Part shown: piece by piece, positions 7,839-14,172 of the stretch
Layout: each line of letters starts with the position of its first letter
Numbering within the stretch: the stretch's first letter is position 1
DNA from: Campylobacterales bacterium
GTDB lineage: Bacteria > Campylobacterota > Campylobacteria > Campylobacterales > JAADDG01
Direction of reading: 5' to 3'
DNA: 16,704 nt
Assembly: GCA_027009865.1 (NCBI GenBank)
Contig: JALVCR010000031.1
Span: 1-16,704 of the forward strand
Position numbers and translations under genes: made by a program
The notes under the pieces: generated by a model
Database searches by the model: none
The model's input: the letters and a program-made list of their open reading frames with translations, nothing else
Told to the model about the DNA's origin: nothing

Positions 7839-7868
7839 ATTATATTAATTTAAATCTAATTTTGTTAA
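7839..7868 (-). promoter_or_regulatory. Minus-strand sigma-70-like promoter
   Basis: Read on the minus strand, TTAACA (7868-7863) is separated by 18 nt from a consensus TATAAT (7844-7839). Transcription would start near 7832, just before the long inverted repeat, and could continue to the lipoprotein-murJ genes. Its -35 overlaps the -10 of the plus-strand promoter for the rhodanese gene, so the two could compete. Confidence 0.5.
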
Positions 7869-7893
7869 AATCGGCAAAAAATTTTCAAAGGAT
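7866..7893 (+). promoter_or_regulatory. -10 box and ribosome site of rhodanese gene
   Basis: A -10-like TAAAAT (7866-7871) followed by CGGC lies 15 nt before an AAAGGAT ribosome site (7887-7893), which sits 9 nt from the ATG at 7903. The same arrangement occurs before rplI. No convincing -35 is seen, which is usual for Campylobacterota promoters. Confidence 0.45.
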
Positions 7894-7902
7894 TATTAAA
7901 AT

Positions 7903-8292
7903 ATGGAAAAATACAGCAAGCAAGATTTAGAAAATATGTTAAAAAACATAAATATATCTTCCAAAGAGCTTGAGACTTTGCTTAAAGCAAGAGAAAAAAA
8001 AGAGATAGATTTTAAACTTGTAGATATAAGAGAAATCTACGAATATACAGACGCAAGCATTAAAGGGACAGATCTTCTTTTGCCAACAAGCGTCATTCAT
8101 CTTCATATGAACGAGCTTGAGAAATTAAAAAACGAGCCGGTAATTTTATATTGCAGAACCGGAAACAGAACAGGACACGTTTTGATGATTCTAAGAAGAA
8201 TGGGTTTTGATAAAATATCGCATTTGGCAAACGGAATTTTAAGTTACAGAGGAGAGATTTTACAAAATGCGCCCATTCCAAACAAACTATGA
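7903..8292 (+). CDS. Rhodanese-like domain protein
   Basis: This is a single-domain rhodanese of 129 residues, probably a cytoplasmic sulfur carrier or sulfurtransferase. The expected elements are DIREIYEY (about 41-48) and the active-site loop CRTGNRTG with catalytic Cys84, followed by GFDKISHLANGI near the C-terminus. About 35 residues precede the core domain, and there is no signal peptide. The six-residue loop between C84 and T90 is the size usual for sulfur, not phosphate, substrates. It lies upstream of rplI, whose -10 box overlaps its stop codon, so it may be a separate transcript. The physiological substrate cannot be told from sequence. Confidence 0.85.
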   Translation: MEKYSKQDLENMLKNINISSKELETLLKAREKKEIDFKLVDIREIYEYTDASIKGTDLLLPTSVIHLHMNELEKLKNEPVILYCRTGNRTGHVLMILRRMGFDKISHLANGILSYRGEILQNAPIPNKL

Positions 8293-8320
8293 TATAATCG
8301 GCTAAACCAATTTAAAGGAT
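8293..8320 (+). promoter_or_regulatory. -10 box and ribosome site of rplI
   Basis: A perfect TATAAT (8293-8298) follows directly on the TGA of the rhodanese gene. It is followed by CGGC and, 15 nt later, by an AAAGGAT ribosome site (8314-8320) before the ATG at 8327. It probably drives rplI-hslV-hslU-era, with a leader of about 20 nt. Confidence 0.6.
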
Positions 8321-8326
8321 AAAATT

Positions 8327-8770
8327 ATGAAAGTTCTTTTGATAAAAGATGTTAAAAACTTAGGAAAAGCTGGAGAGATAAAAGAGGTAAAAGACGGATA
8401 CGGGAGAAATTTTCTAATAGCAAAAGGTTTTGCAAAACTTGCCACTCCTGATGTGATAGCCGCTTTTAAAAAGGAGCAAGAAGAGAAAGCTAAAAAAGAG
8501 GCAAAAGAGTTAGAAGAGATTAAAAAATTAAAAGAGAAAATTGAGAGCCTAACTCTTACAATAAGACATAAAGCGGGAGCTAACGGCTCTCTTTTTGGAG
8601 CGATAACAAACAAAGAGGTAGCCGAAGCTTTGAAAAAAGAGAATATTGAGATAGATAAAAAACATATAGATATTCACCCTCCAATCAAACAGACTGGAGA
8701 TTTTGAAATAGATATTAAACTTGGACACGGAATTCATGCAAAACTAAATCTAATCGTAGAGGCGATTTAA
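8327..8770 (+). CDS. rplI: 50S ribosomal protein L9
   Basis: L9 binds 23S rRNA near the L1 stalk. The 147 residues are the normal length. The N-terminal domain is canonical, with MKVLLIKDVKNLGKAGEIKE and VKDGYGRNFLIAKG. A long charged connecting helix (about 45-75) follows, then the C-terminal domain with GSLFGAIT. AAAGGAT is a strong ribosome site. The stop codon overlaps the hslV start by 1 nt (TAATG), indicating coupled translation. The linkage rplI-hslV-hslU is not functional in any obvious sense, but fits a housekeeping operon. Confidence 0.97.
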   Translation: MKVLLIKDVKNLGKAGEIKEVKDGYGRNFLIAKGFAKLATPDVIAAFKKEQEEKAKKEAKELEEIKKLKEKIESLTLTIRHKAGANGSLFGAITNKEVAEALKKENIEIDKKHIDIHPPIKQTGDFEIDIKLGHGIHAKLNLIVEAI

Positions 8771-9306
8771 TGTTTGAAGCTACCACGATTCTTGGTTATA
8801 GAGGAGAAAATTGCGCCGTTATCGGGGGAGACGGTCAGGTAACGTTTGGAAATACCGTTTTAAAAAATAATGCCACAAAAATAAGAAAACTTCACAACGG
8901 AAAGATTTTGGCTGGATTTGCCGGAAGCACGGCTGATGCTTTTAATTTGTTTGATATGTTTGAAGCTGTTTTAGAAAAAAAGAGAGGAGATTTGTTAAAA
9001 TCGGTAATAGAGTTTTCAAAAGAGTGGAGAAAAGATCGATATCTAAGACGTCTTGAAGCTATGATGATTGTTTTAAACAAAGAGCATATATTCATTTTAA
9101 GCGGAACAGGAGACGTGGTAGAACCGGAAGACGGAAAAATTGCCGCTATCGGAAGCGGCGGAAATTTTGCCATTTCTGCCGCAAGAGCTTTGGATAAGCA
9201 CTCCTCTTTATCAGAAGAGGAGATAGTAAAAGAGTCTTTAAAAATTGCGGCCGGACTTTGCATCTACACAAACGATAATATAAAAATCTATAAAATAGAG
9301 GACTAA
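8770..9306 (+). CDS. hslV: HslV protease subunit of HslUV
   Basis: HslV is the proteolytic subunit of the HslUV (ClpQY) ATP-dependent protease, a double hexamer of proteasome-like subunits in the cytoplasm. The protein has 178 residues. The catalytic threonine is at T5 (TTI motif), preceded by MFEA, so a four-residue pre-sequence must be removed. In E. coli only Met precedes it. With T5 counted as residue 1, the active-site D17 and K33 align exactly (D21 and K37 of the precursor). GDGQVTFGNTV and GSGGNFAISAARAL are conserved. The TAATG overlap with rplI fixes the start, and hslU follows after 6 nt. Confidence 0.96.
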   Translation: MFEATTILGYRGENCAVIGGDGQVTFGNTVLKNNATKIRKLHNGKILAGFAGSTADAFNLFDMFEAVLEKKRGDLLKSVIEFSKEWRKDRYLRRLEAMMIVLNKEHIFILSGTGDVVEPEDGKIAAIGSGGNFAISAARALDKHSSLSEEEIVKESLKIAAGLCIYTNDNIKIYKIED

Positions 9307-9312
9307 AAGCCT

Positions 9313-10638
9313 ATGGATCTAAAACCAAAAGAGATTGTAGCCTATCTTGATCAATATGTAATAGGCCAGTATGAAGCGAAAAAAGCAATAGCAATCGCTC
9401 TTAGAAACAGATACAGAAGAATGAAACTGGATCCTTCAATGCAAGATGAGATAATGCCAAAAAATATCTTAATGATAGGATCTACCGGAGTTGGAAAAAC
9501 AGAAATTGCAAGAAGACTTGCAAAGATGATGAATCTTCCCTTCATAAAAGTTGAGGCAAGCAAATACACAGAAGTTGGATTTGTGGGAAGAGATGTAGAA
9601 TCGATGGTAAGGGATTTGGTAAATGCAGCTATAAATTTGGTAAAAGCCGAACATAGGGAAAAAAACGCCCAAGCAATAGAGGAGTATGTAAACAAGCAAA
9701 TTATAGAAAAGCTTCTCCCTCCTCTTCCAAAAGGCGCAAGCGAAGAGAAAAAAGAGAGTTATAAAAAGAGTTTTGAAAGAATGGAGAGAAGGCTTAAAGC
9801 CGGAGAGCTTGACAATTTAAAAATTGAAATAGAGATTCCAAAAAACTCAGCCGAGATAAGCGACGCCACTCTTCCCCCAGAACTTGCCAAAGCTCAAGAA
9901 TCTTTTATAAAGATTCTTGGAATTAGAAGCGAGAAGATAAAAAAGGAAGTTAGCGTAAAAGAGGCAAAAGAGATATTAAAGGTAAGCGCAAGCGAAAAAC
10001 TTATGGATTTTGAGGCTATAAAAACGGAAGCTTTGCAAAGAGCGCAAAACGGGGGAATAATTTTTATAGACGAGATAGATAAAATAGCGGTAAGCTCAAA
10101 AAACTCCTCAAGACAAGATCCAAGCAAAGAGGGAGTCCAAAGAGATCTGCTTCCTATCGTGGAAGGATCAGACGTAAATACAAAATATGGAGTCGTAAAA
10201 ACGGATCACATTCTATTTATAGCGGCAGGAGCGTTTCACTTTAGCAAACCAAGCGATCTAATTCCCGAACTTCAGGGAAGATTTCCTCTAAGAGTAGAGC
10301 TTGATTCACTCTCTGAAGAGACCTTGTATAAAATTTTGACTCAACCTAAAAACTCACTTTTAAAACAGTATCAAGCCCTTTTATTAACAGAAGGGGTAGA
10401 GCTTGTTTTTGAAGAGGAGGCTATAAAAGCAATAGCTAAAATATCCCATATAGCAAACGAAAAAACCGAAGATATAGGGGCAAGGAGGCTTCATACAGTT
10501 CTTGAAAAGGTTTTGGAGGATATAAGCTTTGAAGCTGACGAGCATGCGGGAGAGACGATAACGGTTACAAAAGAGCTTGTGCATAAAAAACTTGATATGA
10601 TTATAGAAGATGAAGATAGCGCAAGATATATTTTATAA
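9313..10638 (+). CDS. hslU: HslU AAA+ unfoldase of HslUV
   Basis: HslU is the ATPase ring that unfolds substrates and feeds them to HslV. The 441 residues match the family length. Walker A GSTGVGKT (56-63), a long intermediate I-domain (about 110-235), Walker B FIDEID (251-256), and the conserved AELQGRFPLRVEL-like segment with its arginine finger are present. The C-terminus ends SARYIL, the tail that inserts into HslV to activate it. The start is ATG at 9313, with GAGGA of the hslV 3' end serving as ribosome site. No defects are seen. Confidence 0.97.
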   Translation: MDLKPKEIVAYLDQYVIGQYEAKKAIAIALRNRYRRMKLDPSMQDEIMPKNILMIGSTGVGKTEIARRLAKMMNLPFIKVEASKYTEVGFVGRDVESMVRDLVNAAINLVKAEHREKNAQAIEEYVNKQIIEKLLPPLPKGASEEKKESYKKSFERMERRLKAGELDNLKIEIEIPKNSAEISDATLPPELAKAQESFIKILGIRSEKIKKEVSVKEAKEILKVSASEKLMDFEAIKTEALQRAQNGGIIFIDEIDKIAVSSKNSSRQDPSKEGVQRDLLPIVEGSDVNTKYGVVKTDHILFIAAGAFHFSKPSDLIPELQGRFPLRVELDSLSEETLYKILTQPKNSLLKQYQALLLTEGVELVFEEEAIKAIAKISHIANEKTEDIGARRLHTVLEKVLEDISFEADEHAGETITVTKELVHKKLDMIIEDEDSARYIL

Positions 10639-10647
10639 GGAAACAGA

Positions 10648-11529
10648 TTGGAAGAGAAAGCCGGATTTGTAAGCGTTGTGGGAAGACCGAATGCAGGAAA
10701 GAGCTCTCTTGTAAACTGGCTTTTAGGAGAGAAACTTTCAATGGTTTCTCACAAAGCAAACGCTACAAGAAAAAGAAGCACAGCCATAGTTATGCACAAA
10801 AATGCCCAAATAATTTTGGTAGATACTCCGGGAATTCATGAAAAAGAGAGGCTTTTAAACAAATTTATGCTTGAAGAGGCCCTAAAGGCGATAGGAGATT
10901 GCGATTTAATTCTCTTTTTATCGCCCGTTACCGACTCTTTGGAGCATTATGAGAAATTTTTGGCACTAAATAAAAAAAATACCCCCCATATCGTGCTTTT
11001 AACAAAAACTGACAGGGTAAAAAATGAAGTTGTTTTAAAAAAACTTCAAGAATTTAAAAAATATCAGGATAAATTTCTATCTATTATACCGATTTCCATA
11101 AAAAGCGAAAGCTACAGAGAGTATTTATTAGATGAAATCATAAAATATCTTCCAACTCACCCATATTTATACGATCCTGAGTTTATAACAACATCAAATT
11201 TTAGAGATATTTACAAAGAGTTTATTTTAGAAGCTATTTTTGAGAAAACTTCTCAGGAAATCCCCTACTCTACAGATGTTATTATAGATAAAATCCAAGA
11301 GGGCGAAAAATTGGAAAAAGTTTACGCCACAATCGTTACAGAGAGCAAAAGCCAGAAAATGATTATAATAGGAAAAGGGGGAGAGAGTATAAAAAGAATA
11401 GGAAAATATGCAAGAGAATTAATGGAAAATTTAGCTCAAAAGAAAATTTATCTTGAACTTTTCGTTACGGTTAAACCCGGATGGAGCAAAAATAAAAAAT
11501 CCCTCTCCAAACTTGGTTATGATATCTAA
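10648..11529 (+). CDS. era: GTPase Era
   Basis: Era is an essential GTPase that binds the 3' end of 16S rRNA during 30S maturation. The 293 residues contain G1 GRPNAGKS (12-19), G3 DTPG (59-62), G4 TKTD (119-122) and a C-terminal KH domain with GKGG (242-245). The start is TTG at 10648, supported by TAAGGAAA upstream and by the position of the G1 motif. It lies 9 nt after hslU. It is the last housekeeping gene of this block. The next operon begins after a 63-bp gap containing a palindrome. Confidence 0.96.
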   Translation: MEEKAGFVSVVGRPNAGKSSLVNWLLGEKLSMVSHKANATRKRSTAIVMHKNAQIILVDTPGIHEKERLLNKFMLEEALKAIGDCDLILFLSPVTDSLEHYEKFLALNKKNTPHIVLLTKTDRVKNEVVLKKLQEFKKYQDKFLSIIPISIKSESYREYLLDEIIKYLPTHPYLYDPEFITTSNFRDIYKEFILEAIFEKTSQEIPYSTDVIIDKIQEGEKLEKVYATIVTESKSQKMIIIGKGGESIKRIGKYARELMENLAQKKIYLELFVTVKPGWSKNKKSLSKLGYDI

Positions 11530-11542
11530 TTAATTTCATATT

Positions 11543-11570
11543 TTGCCGATATTGCATTAAGAGTTATAAA
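11543..11570 (+). promoter_or_regulatory. Possible promoter of competence-like operon
   Basis: TTGCCG (11543-11548) and TATAAA (11565-11570) are 16 nt apart and lie upstream of the ATG at 11593. The -10 candidate sits inside the inverted repeat at 11552-11581. The call is tentative; a second AT-rich TAAAAT directly abuts the ATG. Confidence 0.4.
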
Positions 11571-11581
11571 TCTTAATGCAA
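11552..11581. promoter_or_regulatory. Perfect inverted repeat, operator-like
   Basis: Two perfect 11-bp arms, TTGCATTAAGA (11552-11562) and TCTTAATGCAA (11571-11581), flank the 8-nt spacer GTTATAAA. The element ends 11 nt before the ATG of the PilM-PilN-like gene and covers the likely -10 box. It is not followed by a T-run on either strand, so it is unlikely to be a terminator for era. A repressor or regulator site is the simplest reading. An mRNA hairpin controlling translation is possible if transcription starts further upstream. Confidence 0.55.
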
Positions 11582-11592
11582 ACGGGTAAAAT

Positions 11593-13101
11593 ATGGAAAA
11601 AAGCAAAACACCTATAATAACTATAGATCCTTACTCAAAAAGGGTTTTTCTATATAAAAATAATGAGCTTAAAACAAGCAAACTTGATAAATTCAAGAAA
11701 AATCATTTTTATATATCCTATATTTACACAAAAGATGTAATAAGCGCATCTATTGAAATAAGCCAAAACATCCCGGAAGAAGATTTAAAAGATGTAATAG
11801 AGATAAAAGCTTATGAAGAGCTTGGATTAGATTCGGCAACCGAGTATAAAATACTCTATTTTGAAACAAGCTCAACTGATGAAAAAAACAGGCATTTTAA
11901 CGTATCCGCAATAAACAAGGCTCTTTTAGAAAAAGATTTTGAAGAGATAAAAAAGAAGATAAAGTATATAGACTATATAACTCCTGCTCCATTTCTTTTA
12001 AAATCTCTTTACGATAAAGAGATTTTAGAAAGAGAATCTACCGATTGTTTTATCTATTTTCAAGAAGAGGATACTTTTTTAGCCTTATATAAAGATGGAG
12101 AGTATATCTACTCAAAATCGATTCAATACTCCCTAAAAACAATGAATGAGAAATTTTGCGAATATGTGGGAGAGAGAATAGAAGAGAGGGAATTTTACGA
12201 TCTAATCGTAAATGAAGGTTTGAAAAGTTCAAATTTTTCTTATCAGCAGGCTTTAATGAAACTATATGGAGAGATTTTTCTATATATAAGCGATGTTTTA
12301 AGTTTTGCAAAGAGAGCTTATAATATAGAGTATATCAACAAACTCTATATAGGCTCACAAATAGGCCTCTTTATGGGAATAGACGAATATTCCAAAAACT
12401 ATCTTGAGCTTGACTCTTTGGAATTTAAATTCAATATCCCAATAAAAGCCTCCCACTATATAGATCAGCTTCATTATCTAATGGTTCTAACAGCCCAGGT
12501 ATATCAGGAAAATTTAGATGATACTTATAATATAAGCCCTTTTAAAAGACCTCCAAGCTTTAAACAAAGACCTGCTGGCAAACTTTTGATGGTTACAGTA
12601 ATAAGCGCTGTTTTATCGATGATCTATCCTTTATATCAAATAGGATACACGGCAAAGCTAAAATATGATTTAAATAAAATAAATCAAAAATATAGCCAAA
12701 TTTATGCAAAAACTTCAAAACTAAGAGAAGAACTTGCAAAACTTTCAAAAAAGAAAGAAGAGGTTTTGAAAATATATAAAGAGGAGAAAAATAAACTTAC
12801 CTTTAGAGAAAAACTCTTAAACGAAATATATAGAAAAAAGGTTTCATATCCTATGAAAGCTATGATTTTATCGGATCTGTTTCAAAACATAAACAGATAT
12901 GATACGAAAGTCTTAAGCGTAGATAACAATATGACAAATCTTACATTAACAGTTTATAGTAAAAAAGATAAAAAGATAACCGAGCTTATAAAAGCTTTAG
13001 CCAAAGAGAGCAAATACGATATAAGCACCGAAGAGATAAAAAGAGACGGAAATAAAAGCGTCTATATCAGCGATGTAAAGGTGAGATTAAATGAGTACTA
13101 A
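11593..13101 (+). CDS. PilM-PilN fusion (GspL-like) assembly platform protein
   Basis: This 502-residue protein appears to join a PilM-like actin-fold cytoplasmic domain to a PilN-like membrane protein, giving the topology of type II secretion GspL. Residues 1-305 follow the PilM pattern, with a helix-rich LYGEIFLYISDVLSFAKRAY followed by an INKLYIGSQIGLFMGI strand-turn. Residues 311-327 include YNISPFKRPP, resembling the INLLP peptide by which PilN docks on PilM. A single membrane helix (about 331-350), a Lys/Glu-rich coiled coil (about 355-405) and a ferredoxin-like C-terminal domain follow. The phosphate-binding loop is degenerate, so ATP binding is doubtful. It heads the operon and overlaps the PilO-like gene by 11 bp. 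The role is inferred from architecture and neighbours. Confidence 0.75.
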   Translation: MEKSKTPIITIDPYSKRVFLYKNNELKTSKLDKFKKNHFYISYIYTKDVISASIEISQNIPEEDLKDVIEIKAYEELGLDSATEYKILYFETSSTDEKNRHFNVSAINKALLEKDFEEIKKKIKYIDYITPAPFLLKSLYDKEILERESTDCFIYFQEEDTFLALYKDGEYIYSKSIQYSLKTMNEKFCEYVGERIEEREFYDLIVNEGLKSSNFSYQQALMKLYGEIFLYISDVLSFAKRAYNIEYINKLYIGSQIGLFMGIDEYSKNYLELDSLEFKFNIPIKASHYIDQLHYLMVLTAQVYQENLDDTYNISPFKRPPSFKQRPAGKLLMVTVISAVLSMIYPLYQIGYTAKLKYDLNKINQKYSQIYAKTSKLREELAKLSKKKEEVLKIYKEEKNKLTFREKLLNEIYRKKVSYPMKAMILSDLFQNINRYDTKVLSVDNNMTNLTLTVYSKKDKKITELIKALAKESKYDISTEEIKRDGNKSVYISDVKVRLNEY

Positions 13102-13738
13102 TGTGGATATTTTAGAACAGATAGACAACTCCCTAAAGGATAAAAAACCAACCGAACTTTATATGATCTATTTAGCTATTGCGGCTGTTTTTGGTTTTTT
13201 GGTTTATCAGTTTGTCTATCCAGTTACCGATGCAAATCTCAAGAAGGTTCAAAAAGAGGTAAGGAGTATAAGGCAAAAATTAAATGCCGAAGTCTCTTAT
13301 CTTAGATCAAAAACCGTAAATGGAGACTCTGCATTTTACATCAAACAGGCTAAAAAAGATATAGAAAATATTGAAAAAAACCTTGAAAAAACTAAATATG
13401 AAAATAGTTATGTCGATAATAAATTAAAGGAACTTAGCTATCTGCTCTTCAATGATGAAAATTGGGCGAAATTTTTGGACAATATATCTTATTTAGCCCA
13501 AAAATATCATATAACGATTCAATACATAAAAAACAAATTCAACGATATAAACATGCATAAAGTAGAGCAGATTTTAGAGATAAATATAAAAGCAAGCGGA
13601 AAATTTAAAGATATGATGAAATTTCTAAATTCCATAGAAGAGAGCAAACTTGTAGTTGACATCTACAATCTTCATATGGAAAGCAAGAAAAAACTAAACG
13701 CCGATTTTAAAATCTCAGTTTGGGGGATGAAATATTGA
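13091..13738 (+). CDS. PilO/GspM-like inner-membrane protein
   Basis: The protein has 215 residues: a short cytoplasmic N-terminus, one membrane helix (about 25-45), a coiled coil (about 46-115) and a periplasmic alpha/beta domain. The last part, with GKFKDMMKFLNSIEESKLV and a final strand KISVWGMKY, follows the PilO pattern. It would pair with the PilN-like part of the upstream protein in the periplasm and link the inner-membrane platform to the secretin. The ATG at 13091 overlaps the upstream gene by 11 bp, with AAAGGTGAG as ribosome site. Sequence similarity is weak by nature in this family, so topology and gene order carry the call. Confidence 0.72.
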   Translation: MSTNVDILEQIDNSLKDKKPTELYMIYLAIAAVFGFLVYQFVYPVTDANLKKVQKEVRSIRQKLNAEVSYLRSKTVNGDSAFYIKQAKKDIENIEKNLEKTKYENSYVDNKLKELSYLLFNDENWAKFLDNISYLAQKYHITIQYIKNKFNDINMHKVEQILEINIKASGKFKDMMKFLNSIEESKLVVDIYNLHMESKKKLNADFKISVWGMKY

Positions 13739-14172
13739 AAAAGATAGCTTTTTTAACCCTCTTTTCAATTCTTTTGCAAGCTGAACTTGTAGATCCTCAA
13801 TTAAAAGCTGAATTGAAAAGATTTGAAAATATTTTTAAAGAGATAAGCAAGAAAAGAATTGGGGAGAGAGAATCTATTATTGATACGATAAAAGATCCTT
13901 TCGTTTATAAAAAAGAGATTAAAAAAATAGCAAAAGAAGCCAAAGCCTCAAAAAATGGCGCAAAATCTAAAAAGAAAAAGGTTTTAAAACTTTTGGCTAT
14001 ATTTAACAATAAAGCAAAAATAGGAGACAAATGGTATAGACTCCACCAAAAAATAGGGGAGTATAGAGTTTCTAAAATCGCAAACGGATATGTGATCTTA
14101 AGAAACAGATATAAAAAAATAAAATTGTCTTTAAGGAAAAAAGATGCAAACATTAAAATTATCTCTCATTAA
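13735..14172 (+). CDS. PilP/GspC-like periplasmic protein
   Basis: The preferred start is TTG at 13735, giving 145 residues that begin with a signal peptide (MKKIAFLTLFSILLQA), a 4-nt overlap with the upstream stop, and a GGGGGAT ribosome site. An ATG at 13720 would add five residues before the signal and place the ribosome site inside the gene. The mature protein has DPF (about 50-52), as in PilP, then a basic linker. A C-terminal beta-domain with LLAIFNNKAKIGDKWYRL and GEYRVSKIANGYVIL matches the homology region of PilP and GspC, which contacts the secretin N0 domain. It may be the counterpart of CtsR of Campylobacter; I could not check this. Confidence 0.7.
   Translation: MKKIAFLTLFSILLQAELVDPQLKAELKRFENIFKEISKKRIGERESIIDTIKDPFVYKKEIKKIAKEAKASKNGAKSKKKKVLKLLAIFNNKAKIGDKWYRLHQKIGEYRVSKIANGYVILRNRYKKIKLSLRKKDANIKIISH

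Noticed and set aside
9351..9695. Long minus-strand ORFs opposite hslU, hslV and rplI
   Set aside because: They are antisense shadows of well-conserved genes, with no ribosome sites and low-complexity Ser/Phe/Ile composition typical of reverse reading.
11552..11581. Palindrome read as a terminator for era
   Set aside because: There is no T-run after either arm, the stem is AT-rich, and it overlaps a plausible -10 box for the next operon.
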